DNA from: Oryzomicrobium terrae
GTDB lineage: Bacteria > Pseudomonadota > Gammaproteobacteria > Burkholderiales > Rhodocyclaceae
Length of the DNA: 64,000 bases
Reading direction: 5' to 3'
NCBI RefSeq assembly: GCF_008274805.1
Contig: NZ_CP022579.1
Span: 930,001-994,000 of the forward strand
Shown here: piece after piece, positions 1 through 8,694 of the stretch
Layout: every line of letters starts with the position of its first letter
Numbering within the stretch: the stretch's first letter is position 1
The notes under the pieces: generated by a model
The model's database searches: none
The model's input: only the letters and a program-made list of their open reading frames with translations
What the model was told of the DNA's origin: nothing
Position numbers and translations under genes: made by a program

Positions 1-162
1 GTTGAATGGGGGCGATTATACCCGCCTCCCTTTACGGCTTTTTTGATCGGATCGATAGGGGCGGGCTATGGTCGCCCCGGGGATCTCCCGCCACCGCAAA
101 AACAGGCCGCGGGGCCAGGGCTGGCCGGCACCGGAAGCGGCGGCGTTTGCGGCGAGTTCCTC

Positions 163-168
163 TATAAT
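163..168 (+). promoter_or_regulatory. candidate -10 box (TATAAT) upstream of the Crp/Fnr gene
   Basis: A perfect TATAAT lies 55 bases before the chosen start of the Crp-family gene. No good -35 box is visible at 16-18 bases, so this is a suggestion only. Bases 1-162 hold no gene I can support. A TATAAT on the minus strand near position 15-20 suggests a divergent gene to the left of the window. Confidence 0.4.
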
Positions 169-222
169 CGGGAAATATTTCACGTTTTCGGTCATTTCAT
201 TCCGCTGGGGAGTGTGCACACG

Positions 223-897
223 ATGGAACCTCGCAGTTCGACACCTGCTGCATCCCTGAGTCCCTTCGTCCTGCGCCGGGTCAACCTGTTCTCGCGCCTG
301 ACCGACGAAGAGTTGTCCCGCATCGCCCGCAACGCCCAGCGCCGCTCCGTCACCCGCGGTACTGTGGTGGTGCGCTCCGGCGATCCCACCGATTCCCTGT
401 ACATCCTGCTCACCGGCTCCGCCAAGGTCACCAACACCGACGATGAGGGCCGGGAAGTGATCCTGTCCCTGCTCGCCCCCGGCGACTTCTTCGGCGAAAT
501 GGGCCTGATCGACGGCAGCCCCCGCTCCGCCGACGTGGTGGCCCTGGAATCCTGCGAGCTGCTGCAGATTTCCCAGCCCGAATTCCAGCGCTGCATCGTC
601 GACCACTTCGACGTCGCCCTGTCGCTGATGCGCGGCCTGGTGCAGCGCCTGCGCGTGGCCGACCGCAAGATCGAAAGCCTGGCGTTGCTCGACGTCTATG
701 GCCGGGTCGCCCGGCTGCTGATCGATTTTTCCGAGGAAGAGGAGGGCCAGCGGGTGATCACCCGCAAGCTCTCCAAGCAGGACATCGCCAAGATGATCGG
801 CGCCTCCCGGGAGATGGTCAGCCGCGTCATGAAAGATCTGGAAACCACCGGCTACATCCGCTGCGAGCCGGGCCGCATCATCCTCAACGCCGCCTGA
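223..897 (+). CDS. Crp/Fnr-family transcriptional regulator
   Basis: A 224-residue cytoplasmic transcription factor. Residues about 15-135 form a cyclic-nucleotide-binding domain with a phosphate-binding cassette (GDFFGEMGLIDGSPRSA, including the Arg-Ser pair typical of ligand-binding Crp proteins). A dimerisation helix follows, and the C-terminal winged helix contains KQDIAKMIGASREMVSR as recognition helix. There is no N-terminal cysteine cluster, so it is not an oxygen-sensing Fnr. I chose the ATG at 223 because an upstream extension of the frame is low-complexity and the Crp fold starts shortly after this Met. The gene sits alone upstream of ftsK. The ligand (cAMP, c-di-GMP or none) cannot be told from sequence. 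Confidence 0.88.
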   Translation: MEPRSSTPAASLSPFVLRRVNLFSRLTDEELSRIARNAQRRSVTRGTVVVRSGDPTDSLYILLTGSAKVTNTDDEGREVILSLLAPGDFFGEMGLIDGSPRSADVVALESCELLQISQPEFQRCIVDHFDVALSLMRGLVQRLRVADRKIESLALLDVYGRVARLLIDFSEEEEGQRVITRKLSKQDIAKMIGASREMVSRVMKDLETTGYIRCEPGRIILNAA

Positions 898-900
898 GCC

Positions 901-972
901 CCGGGGCGCTGGCCCCGGTCTGGCGGCGGAACGGGCCGGCCCCCTGCCCGGCCGGCGGGAAACGTCCCGCCG
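901..972 (+). other. two GC-rich hairpins between the Crp gene and ftsK
   Basis: CCGGGG (901-906) pairs with CCCCGG (913-918) immediately after the Crp stop codon. CGGCGGGA (953-960) pairs perfectly with TCCCGCCG (965-972) around a four-base loop. Neither is followed by a T-run, so they are not classical rho-independent terminators. They may slow or process the transcript ahead of the ftsK promoter. Confidence 0.4.
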
Positions 973-982
973 CGACGGGTCG

Positions 983-988
983 TATAAT
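983..988 (+). promoter_or_regulatory. candidate -10 box of ftsK
   Basis: TATAAT lies 44 bases before the ftsK ATG, directly downstream of the 953-972 hairpin. No convincing -35 hexamer is visible. Confidence 0.4.
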
Positions 989-1032
989 GGCCCGCCAGAC
1001 CCTTCTGAACGAGAGACCTCCGTTCCCGCTCC

Positions 1033-3360
1033 ATGGCCCTTGCCTCAAAGACTGCTGCGCTCAATGACCGGGATGCGCCCCTGCCCGACAAGGTAGGCGG
1101 CCTGCTCCAGGAATTCCGCTGGCTGCTGCTGGTTCCCCTCTGCGCTTTTCTCGCCATCGCCCTGTGGGGCTTCGACGCCGGCGACCCCGGCTGGTCCCAC
1201 GCCATCGGCAACACGGTGGTGCGCAACCCGGCCGGCCGCTTCGGCGCCTGGCTGTCCGACCTGCTCCTCTACCTGTTCGGCGTTTCCGCCTGGTGGTGGG
1301 TCGGCCTGATGGTGCTATTCATGATTCGCGGCTACCGCCGCCTCGGCGAAGTGGAGGCCGAGGCCGTTCCGCACCGTCCCCTGGCCCTTGCCGCCGTCGG
1401 CTTTCTCGTCCTGCTGGTGGCCAGCAGCGGCATCGAATCCCTGCGCTTCCATTCCCTGACCTCGCCCCTGCCCCTGGTGGCCGGCGGCATGTTCGGCGTC
1501 GAGCTGGCGGCCTGGGCCGAGCGCGCCCTCGGCTTCACCGGCGCCACCCTGGTGCTGATGGCCACCCTTGTGCTGGGCTGGAGCCTGTTTACCGGCATGA
1601 GCTGGCTCAACTTCTTCGAACGCTTCGGCGCCCTGCTCGAAGGCGCCTGGTTCGGCAGCCGGGGCCTGGTCGAGCGCTGGCAGGACCGGCGTATCGGCCG
1701 CGAAGTGGCCCGGGAGCGTGAAGCGGTGGTGGAAGTGGAACGGGAGAAGTTCGAGGACCACGAGCCGATCCTGATCGAACTGCCCCCCGAGCCGGAGGAA
1801 AAACCCTCCCCCCGCCTGGCCAAGCGCAAGGAGAAGGAACGCCAGCCGGCCCTCTTCCCCGAAGCGGTGGTGGGCGGACGCCTGCCCCCCCTGCACCTGC
1901 TCGACGCCCCGGCGGCGAGCAACGACCTGCCCGCTGCCGACACCCTGGAATTCACCTCGCGCCTGATCGAGCGCAAGCTGGCCGAATTCGGCGTGCAGGT
2001 GAAGGTGCTGGCCGCCTACCCGGGGCCGGTCATCACCCGCTACGAGATCGAACCGGCGGTGGGGGTCAAGGGCGCCCAGATCGTCAACCTGGCCCGGGAC
2101 CTGGCCCGGGCCCTGGCCCTGGTGTCGATCCGGGTGGTGGAAACGGTACCCGGCAAGTCCTGCATGGCCCTGGAACTGCCCAACCCGAAACGCCAGGCGG
2201 TGCGCATTTCCGAGATCTTCTCGTCCCGGGCCTACAACGAAATGACCTCGGCCCTGACCGTGGCCCTGGGCAAGGACATCGGCGGCCAGCCGGTGGTGGC
2301 CGACCTGGCCAAGATGCCCCACCTGCTGGTGGCCGGCACCACCGGCTCGGGCAAGTCGGTGGGCATCAACGCCATGATCCTGTCCCTGCTCTACAAGAGC
2401 GAGCCGGAGGACGTGCGCCTGATCCTGGTGGATCCGAAGATGCTCGAACTGTCGGTCTACGAGGGCATCCCCCACCTGCTCGCGCCGGTGGTCACCGACA
2501 TGCGCCAGGCGGCCAACGCGCTGCACTGGTGCGTCGGCGAGATGGAAAAGCGCTACAAGCTGATGAGTGCCCTGGGCGTGCGCAACCTGGCCGGCTTCAA
2601 CGCCCGCATCAAGGAGGCGGAAAAGGACGGCAGCAGCATCCCCAACCCGCTCTCCCTCACGCCCGAAGCTCCCGAGCCCCTGCGCCAGCTGCCCTTCATC
2701 GTGGTGGTGATCGACGAACTGGCCGACCTGATGATGGTGGTGGGCAAGAAGGTCGAAGAGCTGATCGCCCGCCTGGCGCAAAAGGCCCGGGCCGCCGGCA
2801 TCCACCTGATCCTCGCCACCCAGCGCCCGAGCGTCGATGTGATCACCGGCCTGATCAAGGCCAACATCCCGACCCGCATGTCGTTCCAGGTCTCGTCCAA
2901 GATCGACTCGCGCACCATCCTCGACCAGATGGGCGCCGAGGCCCTGCTCGGCCAGGGCGACATGCTCTACCTGCCGCCGGGCACCGGCTACCCGCAGCGG
3001 GTGCACGGCGCCTTTGTCGCCGACGACGAGGTGCACCGCGTCGTCCAGCACCTCAAGAGCCTGGGCAGCCCCGAATATGAGGAAGGCGTGCTCACCGGCG
3101 CCGGCGCCGACGGCGACGACGGCATGGGGGGCGGCGACGGCGGCGAGGGCGACGATCCCGAGAACGACGGCCTCTACGACCAGGCCGTGGAAGTGGTGCT
3201 CAAGACCCGCCGCGCCTCCATTTCCCTGGTGCAGCGCAACCTGCGCATCGGCTACAACCGAGCCTCCCGCCTCATCGAGGCCATGGAAAAGGCCGGCCTG
3301 GTCTCGGCCATGGACGCTCGGGGCGGCCGCGAGGTGCTGGCGCCCAAGCGGGAGGAATAA
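1033..3360 (+). CDS. ftsK: DNA translocase FtsK/SpoIIIE
   Basis: Inner-membrane-anchored, ATP-driven DNA pump that clears and aligns chromosome dimers at the division septum. The 775-residue protein begins with about four membrane segments (residues ~25-200), then a charged linker much shorter than in E. coli FtsK. The RecA-like motor follows, with Walker [14 protein letters not shown] near residue 436 and Walker [13 protein letters not shown]. The C-terminal gamma winged helix (from about residue 710, [19 protein letters not shown]) would read KOPS sites. An acidic Gly/Asp-rich stretch separates motor and gamma. It precedes lolA, a common proteobacterial arrangement. Confidence 0.96.
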   Translation: MALASKTAALNDRDAPLPDKVGGLLQEFRWLLLVPLCAFLAIALWGFDAGDPGWSHAIGNTVVRNPAGRFGAWLSDLLLYLFGVSAWWWVGLMVLFMIRGYRRLGEVEAEAVPHRPLALAAVGFLVLLVASSGIESLRFHSLTSPLPLVAGGMFGVELAAWAERALGFTGATLVLMATLVLGWSLFTGMSWLNFFERFGALLEGAWFGSRGLVERWQDRRIGREVAREREAVVEVEREKFEDHEPILIELPPEPEEKPSPRLAKRKEKERQPALFPEAVVGGRLPPLHLLDAPAASNDLPAADTLEFTSRLIERKLAEFGVQVKVLAAYPGPVITRYEIEPAVGVKGAQIVNLARDLARALALVSIRVVETVPGKSCMALELPNPKRQAVRISEIFSSRAYNEMTSALTVALGKDIGGQPVVADLAKMPHLLVAGTTGSGKSVGINAMILSLLYKSEPEDVRLILVDPKMLELSVYEGIPHLLAPVVTDMRQAANALHWCVGEMEKRYKLMSALGVRNLAGFNARIKEAEKDGSSIPNPLSLTPEAPEPLRQLPFIVVVIDELADLMMVVGKKVEELIARLAQKARAAGIHLILATQRPSVDVITGLIKANIPTRMSFQVSSKIDSRTILDQMGAEALLGQGDMLYLPPGTGYPQRVHGAFVADDEVHRVVQHLKSLGSPEYEEGVLTGAGADGDDGMGGGDGGEGDDPENDGLYDQAVEVVLKTRRASISLVQRNLRIGYNRASRLIEAMEKAGLVSAMDARGGREVLAPKREE

Positions 3361-3625
3361 CGGTGCCGGCGCCGCCGTGTCGTGCGGCGCCGCCCGTGGC
3401 CTGTGCTTCCCTGACCGACGCCGATTGCCGCCGCCCGTTTTTCCCGCCACCGCCGCGCTCCTGCCGACCTCCCATCTTTTTTCGCGCCACACGATTCGCC
3501 TCATCCGGCCCTATCGTCCTAATTCGCCTCAATTAGCCCCGCTTCCTGAATCCTCACCGTGTGCGCCGTCCGCGCCGCTCCGCTTTCCGCGGGGCCGGGC
3601 GGCCCGCCTCCTTCCAGGACCTGCC

Positions 3626-4279
3626 ATGACCTCCCGCCTCTTTGCCTCGCGCCGCCTGTCCCTGTGGACCCTGGGTGCTGCCCTGGCCTTGCCCTGCCTG
3701 CTCCAGACCGCCCCGGCCTTTGCCGGCGGGGTGGAAAAATTAAAGAGCTTTCTCGAATCGACCCACACCCTGCGGGCCGATTTCAGCCAGACCGTCACCA
3801 CCCGCTCCGGGCGCAAGCCCCAGGTGACCACCGGCCAGCTGCTCCTGTCGCGCCCGGGCAAGTTCCGCTGGGACCAGCAGAAGCCCTATCCCCAGCTGCT
3901 GGTGGGCGACGGCGAGAAGATCTGGCTGTACGACCCGGAGCTGAAGCAGGTGACGGTGAAGAAATTCACCCAGGCCCTGTCCGGCACTCCGGCGGCCTTG
4001 CTGGCCGGCGACAACAACGTGGAAAAGCGCTTCACCCTCACCGACCTGGGCGAGCGCGACGGTCTGGCCTGGGTCGAGGCCGTGCCCAAGCAGACCGACG
4101 GTGGCTTCGAGCGCATCCGCCTCGGCTTTGCCGGGGACACCCTGCGCGCTATGGAGCTGACCGACAGCTTCGGCCAGACCACCAGCCTCACCTTCCCCAA
4201 GCTGGAGCGCAATCCCAGCCTGCCGCCCGCCACCTTCCGCTTCACCCCGCCGCCGGGGGCGGACGTGGCCGGGGAATAA
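3626..4279 (+). CDS. lolA: outer-membrane lipoprotein carrier protein LolA
   Basis: Periplasmic chaperone that takes lipoproteins released by LolCDE to the outer membrane. The protein is 217 residues from the ATG at 3626. It starts with a typical signal peptide (SLWTLGAALALPCLLQ, cleavage near APAFAGG) and continues with the LolA beta-barrel pattern (LRADFSQTV, GKFRWDQQKPYPQLLVGDG, WLYDPELKQVTVKK). The open frame extends far upstream, but that part overlaps ftsK out of frame and is not coding. The 265-base ftsK-lolA spacer contains only a GC-rich hairpin just after ftsK. Confidence 0.94.
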   Translation: MTSRLFASRRLSLWTLGAALALPCLLQTAPAFAGGVEKLKSFLESTHTLRADFSQTVTTRSGRKPQVTTGQLLLSRPGKFRWDQQKPYPQLLVGDGEKIWLYDPELKQVTVKKFTQALSGTPAALLAGDNNVEKRFTLTDLGERDGLAWVEAVPKQTDGGFERIRLGFAGDTLRAMELTDSFGQTTSLTFPKLERNPSLPPATFRFTPPPGADVAGE

Positions 4280-4368
4280 GCTGCTGCGCTTTGACGGCTG
4301 TGGCCGCCGCTCCGGGGCCATCCCGGGCCGGCGGCCGTCATCGAACTGCCATATTCGCCCGCTAGACT

Positions 4369-4396
4369 GGCGCCCGCCTGGGGCGCCTATTTTTTT
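4369..4396 (+). terminator. rho-independent terminator after lolA
   Basis: GGCGCCC (4369-4375), loop GCCTG, GGGCGCC (4381-4387), then TAT and a T-run to 4396. The 361-base gap 4280-4640 otherwise holds only GC-rich inverted repeats and the TGAC repeats described separately. Confidence 0.8.
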
Positions 4397-4518
4397 GCCC
4401 GGGCTTCGGCCGAGCCCGGATGCTCCCTGGCCTTGCCCCGGGTTTCGGCCGGCTGCCGGTTGGCTCCAGGCCGGTTTCTGGTTTCCGGTCTGCGCCTGGC
4501 CAACTGCTGGCCTGCCGC

Positions 4519-4548
4519 TTTTTGACCCGCTTTTGACCCGCTGTTGAC
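4519..4548. repeat. three TGAC direct repeats with 11-base period upstream of pstS
   Basis: TGAC occurs at 4523, 4534 and 4545 within near-identical 11-mers (TTTTGACCCGC twice, then a diverged CTGTTGAC copy). On the opposite strand this reads as GTCAA cores every 11 bases. The 11-base period equals that of PhoB (Pho) boxes, and the downstream gene encodes a phosphate-binding protein. Agreement with the canonical CTGTCAT unit is only partial. Confidence 0.4.
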
Positions 4549-4640
4549 TGTTTCCCGGCCACTTGTCGTTTTTCCACGTTCGTTCGCCGCCGCGCAGGGC
4601 CCGGGTTGGGCCGCTGCGGCGCTTGCCTGAGGATGTTGCC

Positions 4641-5699
4641 GTGCCCTTGATCGCCGTTTCCCGCCTGGCCGCCCTGGCCACGCTGCTGCTCGCCTCGACG
4701 GGGCTGTGGGCGGCCGAGCCCATGAGCGGCGCCGGCTCCTCCGCGGCCCACCCGGTCTATCGCATCTGGGCCGAGCAGTTCAAGAAGGCCGGCGGCGCCG
4801 AGCTGGCCTACGACCCGGCCGGCTCGTCCGCCGGCCTGCAGAAGATCCGCGCCCGCCAGGTGGATTTCGGCGCCACCGACGTGGCCCCCAAGAGCGAGGA
4901 ACTGGCCCGGGACAACTTGGTGCTGTTCCCCACGGTCATCAGTGGCGTGGTGCCGGTGGTGAACCTGCCCAAGGTCGAAGGCGGCAAGCTGGTGCTCACC
5001 GGCGAGGTCTTGGCGCGCATCTTCGCCGGCGAGATCGGCCATTGGGACGCCGCCGACATCCGCGCCCTCAACCCCGGCCTGGCCCTGCCGGCCAAGCCGA
5101 TTGCCGTGGTGGTACGCTCCGACGGTTCCGGCACCACCTACAACTTCACCGACTACCTGGCCAAGGTCAGCCCGGCCTGGAAGCAGAAGATGGGGGTGGG
5201 CACTGCCATGAAATGGCCCGAGGGCGTTGTCGCGGCCAAGGGCAGCAAGGGCGTGGTCGAGGCCGTGCAGGCCACCGCCGGCAGCATCGGCTACGTGGAT
5301 TACAACTACGTGGTCGAGCACAAGCTGAAAGCCGTGGCCCTGAAGAACGCCGAGGGCGCCGTGGTCGAGCCGGGCCCCCAATCCTTCCAGAACGCCCTGC
5401 TGCAAAGCCCGTGGATGCAGGGCGGCGACTTCACCCAGACCCTCACCAACCAGCCCGGCCGCGACAGCTGGCCGATCACCATGGGCACCTTCGTGGTCAT
5501 GCCCCGGGTGGCGGACCGCCCCGAGCGCGCCGTGCCGGTGATCCGCTTCTTCACCTGGGCCTTCATCCACGGCGACGATCTGGCCAAGAAGGTCAATTTC
5601 GTGCGCCTGCCCAACTCGATCCAGGCCAAATCGTTCCGTGCCATCGCCAGCATCGTCGATCGCCGCGGTACCCCCATCGGCGTCGATTCCCTGCACTAG
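4641..5699 (+). CDS. PstS-like phosphate ABC transporter substrate-binding protein
   Basis: Periplasmic phosphate-binding protein of about 352 residues. The GTG at 4641 is preceded by TGAGGA at good spacing and opens directly into a signal peptide (SRLAALATLLLASTGLWAAEP). The body has PstS hallmarks: GAGSSAAHPVYRIWAEQF, AYDPAGSSAGLQKI, DFGATDVAPKSEEL and the phosphate-contact segment RSDGSGTTYNFTDYL. No pstC, pstA, pstB or phoU lies nearby, so the permease must be elsewhere. A phosphate-starvation or phosphate-scavenging role is inferred from family and the upstream repeats. Confidence 0.92.
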   Translation: MPLIAVSRLAALATLLLASTGLWAAEPMSGAGSSAAHPVYRIWAEQFKKAGGAELAYDPAGSSAGLQKIRARQVDFGATDVAPKSEELARDNLVLFPTVISGVVPVVNLPKVEGGKLVLTGEVLARIFAGEIGHWDAADIRALNPGLALPAKPIAVVVRSDGSGTTYNFTDYLAKVSPAWKQKMGVGTAMKWPEGVVAAKGSKGVVEAVQATAGSIGYVDYNYVVEHKLKAVALKNAEGAVVEPGPQSFQNALLQSPWMQGGDFTQTLTNQPGRDSWPITMGTFVVMPRVADRPERAVPVIRFFTWAFIHGDDLAKKVNFVRLPNSIQAKSFRAIASIVDRRGTPIGVDSLH

Positions 5700-5834
5700 G
5701 CCCGCAGGCGCCCCTGGCGGGCGGCGCGGTGCCGCCCCTGCCGCTGCTCCTGCCACGGCCACGGCCACGGCCACTACCGGCGCCGCCGTCCGTCCCAATT
5801 TCGCGCCGATTTTGCCCTGATTTTCCTCAACTCC

Positions 5835-5869
5835 CGCGCCCCGCCCGGCTAAACCCTAGGCGGGGCGCG
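5835..5869. other. strong hairpin between convergent pstS-like and cytochrome c genes
   Basis: An 11-base perfect inverted repeat (CGCGCCCCGCC at 5835-5845 with its complement at 5859-5869) encloses a 13-base loop. It lies between two convergent genes and could act as a bidirectional transcription block, but it lacks a T-run. A short CACGGC-type hexamer repeat occurs at about 5755-5775. Confidence 0.45.
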
Positions 5870-5967
5870 GCGTTTCAGAGGGTGTGCCTGGAAACCCGCG
5901 TGGATAGTGGCGATCCGAGCATATGTCTTGGAGAACCAATAGGGACGCGGCGTTCCAGCAGGGGGCC

Positions 5968-6540
5968 TCAGTGCTGCGGCGGCGGTTCGGGAAAGCGCAC
6001 CACCGGGCCGACGGGCTCCCGCTCCGGCGGCACGAAGTCCGGCGCCGGCGGCCCGGCCGGACCCAAGGTGCGGATGAAGTGGTACACCGCCCGGCGGTCC
6101 TGGCGGCTCATGCGCTGCAGGGTGAACCAGGGCATGGGCGGCCGGCTCACCTTGCTGCCGGAAACCTCCAGCCACTCGGCCTCGCTGATCTGCTGCATGT
6201 AGTGGCGCAGATTGACCGGGTAGGTGGTGCCCCAGGGGCCGCGCCAGCCGAGCCGGTCGCCGATCAGCCAGTGCTGCTCGGGCACCTGGCCGCCGCTCAC
6301 GGCGTAGCCCGGGGTGTGGCAATCGTTGCAGCCGGCAATCGTCACCACGTAGCGGCCCCGCTCGATCAGGGCGGCGGTGGCGGTCTTGCCGCCGCTGCTT
6401 TGCGCCATGGCGGCCGTGGCCAGCAACAGGGCCGCCACGACTACCGCCGCCACGATGACCTGCCGCTGCCAGGCGGGCATGTGCTGGTGATGGGGGGCGC
6501 TGGCCGCGGTCGCGGCGTGAAGATGGACGCGGGGAATCAT
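5968..6540 (-). CDS. membrane-associated or periplasmic monohaem cytochrome c
   Basis: A 190-residue protein with one covalent haem site, CNDCH (residues 71-75). Upstream is a hydrophobic export or anchor segment (VIVAAVVVAALLLATAAMA, residues 28-46). The probable distal ligand Met lies in the RPPMPWF segment. I chose the start at 6540 because GGAGG lies seven bases upstream of that ATG. The second ATG at 6480 has no ribosome site. The C-terminus is Pro-rich. It resembles cytochrome c subunits of periplasmic oxidoreductases, but no partner enzyme is adjacent, so the electron donor and acceptor are unknown. Confidence 0.8.
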   Translation of the reverse strand: MIPRVHLHAATAASAPHHQHMPAWQRQVIVAAVVVAALLLATAAMAQSSGGKTATAALIERGRYVVTIAGCNDCHTPGYAVSGGQVPEQHWLIGDRLGWRGPWGTTYPVNLRHYMQQISEAEWLEVSGSKVSRPPMPWFTLQRMSRQDRRAVYHFIRTLGPAGPPAPDFVPPEREPVGPVVRFPEPPPQH

Positions 6541-6708
6541 CGGATTGCCTCCACGGGGCCGGGGGATACCGGGGTTCTGCTACCGGGATAGCCAGCGGCG
6601 GGCCGGGCGGCAAGGCCATGCCGTTAGTCCGTTCGGATCGGCTCCCGTGGGCTGGGTGTCAGGGGTGGCCTGTGCGCTTTCGCACGGCATAAATTTTTAA
6701 CCCTTGTG

Positions 6709-6729
6709 CATAATGTCAGGCGACTGACA
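6709..6729 (+). promoter_or_regulatory. candidate promoter with palindromic operator for the NERD helicase gene
   Basis: CATAAT (6709-6714, preceded by TGTG, an extended -10 pattern) runs into the perfect inverted repeat TGTCAG-GCGA-CTGACA (6714-6729). A second small inverted repeat, GTGCG-CTTT-CGCAC, lies at 6672-6685. The palindrome would cover the transcription start about 50 bases before the gene, a typical repressor position. Confidence 0.4.
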
Positions 6730-6778
6730 ACAACCGGCCGGCACAGCACCGGCCTGCCCGGGAGGCGCTGTAACGCTT

Positions 6779-8587
6779 ATGGCAACCCTGATTCCCGCCT
6801 ATTCCACCTGCGCCGCGCGCATGACGTCGGGCGAAAAGCGCCTGGCCCAGCGGCTCGAAGCCAAGCTCGAAGACGACTACCTGCTCTGGTACGACGTGCC
6901 CGTGGGCCCGGCCAACCTGCACCCGGACTTCATCGTCTTCAACCCGCGCCGGGGCATCCTGGTGCTGGAGGTCAAGGACTGGAAGCTGGACACCCTTCAG
7001 GCCATGGACCGGGATCACGCCACCCTGGTCACCGCCGACGGGGTCAAGCAGGTGCTCAACCCCCTGGAGCAGGCCCGCCACTACGCCCATGCCGTGGCCG
7101 ACCTGCTCAAGCGCGACCCCCAGCTGACGTTTTCGTCCGGGCGCGAGCAGGGCAACCTGTACTTCCCCTGGGGCTACGGCGTGGTGCTCGCCAACATCAC
7201 CCGCAAGCAGTTCGACGCCACCGACCTGGGCGAGGTGATCGCCCCCCACCGGGTGATCTGCCGCGACGAGATGGAAGAGGGCGTCGATGCCGAGGCCTTC
7301 CAGCAGCGCCTGTGGGCCATGTTCCCCTTCAGCCGCAGCACTGCCCTGTCCCTGCCCCAGATCGACCGCATCCGCTGGCACCTTTTCCCCGAAATCCGCA
7401 TCAACGCCCCGCTCCAGGGCAAGCTCTTCGCCGACCCGGACGTGGCGGACATCCCCGACATCGTGCGGGTCATGGACTTGCAGCAGGAACAGCTCGCCCG
7501 CAGCCTGGGCGAGGGCCATCGGGTCATCCACGGGGTGGCCGGCAGCGGCAAGACCCTCATCCTCGGCTACCGGGCCGAGCACCTGGCCCAGGTCTGCCAA
7601 AAGCCCATTCTGGTGCTTTGCTACAACCGCACCCTGGCCCACCGCCTCGCTCAGGTCATGGCCGCCAAGGGCCTGGCCGGCAAGGTGCTGGTGCACACCT
7701 TCCACCAGTGGTGCCGCGCCCAACTGGTGGCCTACAACGCCGGCCTGCCGGAAAAAGGCAACGAGAAAGACGGCGACCAGAGCGCCTACTTCGCCGCCAT
7801 GGTCGAGCGGGTCATCGGCGGCGTGGACCGGGGCCTCATCCCCGGCGGCCAGTACGACGCCGTGCTCATCGACGAAGGCCACGACTTCGAGCCCGCCTGG
7901 CTCAAGCTCGTCACCCAGATGGTCAACCCGGACACCAACTCCCTGCTGGTGCTCTACGACGACGCCCAGGACATCTACGCCCGGGGCAAAAAGCAGAAAT
8001 TCAGCTTCAAGAGCGTCGGCATCCAGGCCCAGGGCCGCACCACCATCCTCAAGATCAACTACCGCAACACCCACGAAATCCTGCAACTGGCCGCCAGCTT
8101 CGCCAAAGACCTGCTTCAGCCCGCCAGCGCTACGGCCAACGGCGCAGCGGACGAGGACGGCGTGCCCCGCCTCGCCCCCATCAGCGGCGGCCGCCACGGC
8201 CCCGAACCCCAGGTGATCCGCCTGCCCACCATCAAGGACGAGGCCGAGCACATCGCCGACCGCCTGAAAGCCGCCCACCAGACCGGCATCCCCTGGAACG
8301 ACATGGCCGTGATCTACCACGACTACGCCAAGGTGGGGAAAGCGGTGATGGACGTGCTCGCCGCCAAACGCATCCCCTACACTTTCCACAAAAAAGCCAC
8401 CTTCGCCCCGGACGAACACACGGTAAAGGTGCTCACCATGCACAGCTGCAAGGGCCTGGAATTTCCCCTGGTGGCGATCCCCGGCGTGGGGATCATGGAG
8501 CAGGAGGACGAAAAGCGCGATGAATATGCCCGGCTGCTTTATGTGGCGATGACCCGGGCGACACAGGAGTTGGTGGTGGCGGGGTGA
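6779..8587 (+). CDS. NERD-domain nuclease fused to a UvrD-like SF1 helicase
   Basis: A 602-residue predicted DNA-processing enzyme. Residues ~15-130 match a NERD domain, with a PD-(D/E)xK-like set: Asp50, then Glu64 and Lys66 in LEVKDWK. The rest is a superfamily 1 helicase: Walker A GVAGSGKT (~residues 254-261), Walker B VLIDEGHDF, motif III YDDAQDIY, motif IV INYRNTHEIL, motif V MHSCKGLEFP and motif VI YVAMTRATQELVV near the C-terminus. All motor motifs look intact. Codon use is GC-rich like the host, unlike the next gene. NERD-helicases occur both as repair accessories and in defence loci; which applies here is not decidable from sequence alone. Confidence 0.88.
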   Translation: MATLIPAYSTCAARMTSGEKRLAQRLEAKLEDDYLLWYDVPVGPANLHPDFIVFNPRRGILVLEVKDWKLDTLQAMDRDHATLVTADGVKQVLNPLEQARHYAHAVADLLKRDPQLTFSSGREQGNLYFPWGYGVVLANITRKQFDATDLGEVIAPHRVICRDEMEEGVDAEAFQQRLWAMFPFSRSTALSLPQIDRIRWHLFPEIRINAPLQGKLFADPDVADIPDIVRVMDLQQEQLARSLGEGHRVIHGVAGSGKTLILGYRAEHLAQVCQKPILVLCYNRTLAHRLAQVMAAKGLAGKVLVHTFHQWCRAQLVAYNAGLPEKGNEKDGDQSAYFAAMVERVIGGVDRGLIPGGQYDAVLIDEGHDFEPAWLKLVTQMVNPDTNSLLVLYDDAQDIYARGKKQKFSFKSVGIQAQGRTTILKINYRNTHEILQLAASFAKDLLQPASATANGAADEDGVPRLAPISGGRHGPEPQVIRLPTIKDEAEHIADRLKAAHQTGIPWNDMAVIYHDYAKVGKAVMDVLAAKRIPYTFHKKATFAPDEHTVKVLTMHSCKGLEFPLVAIPGVGIMEQEDEKRDEYARLLYVAMTRATQELVVAG

Positions 8588-8694
8588 GGGGAATTAGAAG
8601 TTAATTATGGCGATAAGACGCGGTATTTTACTAATTCCAAATACAGTTATGAGTCTGAAATTAATAGTTAAAATATTGAAAATGGTGATAACAA

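Noticed and set aside
1315-3504. 729-codon open frame on the minus strand
   Set aside because: Antisense shadow of ftsK: GC-rich third positions open the opposite frame; composition is His/Gly/Gln-rich without any domain pattern.
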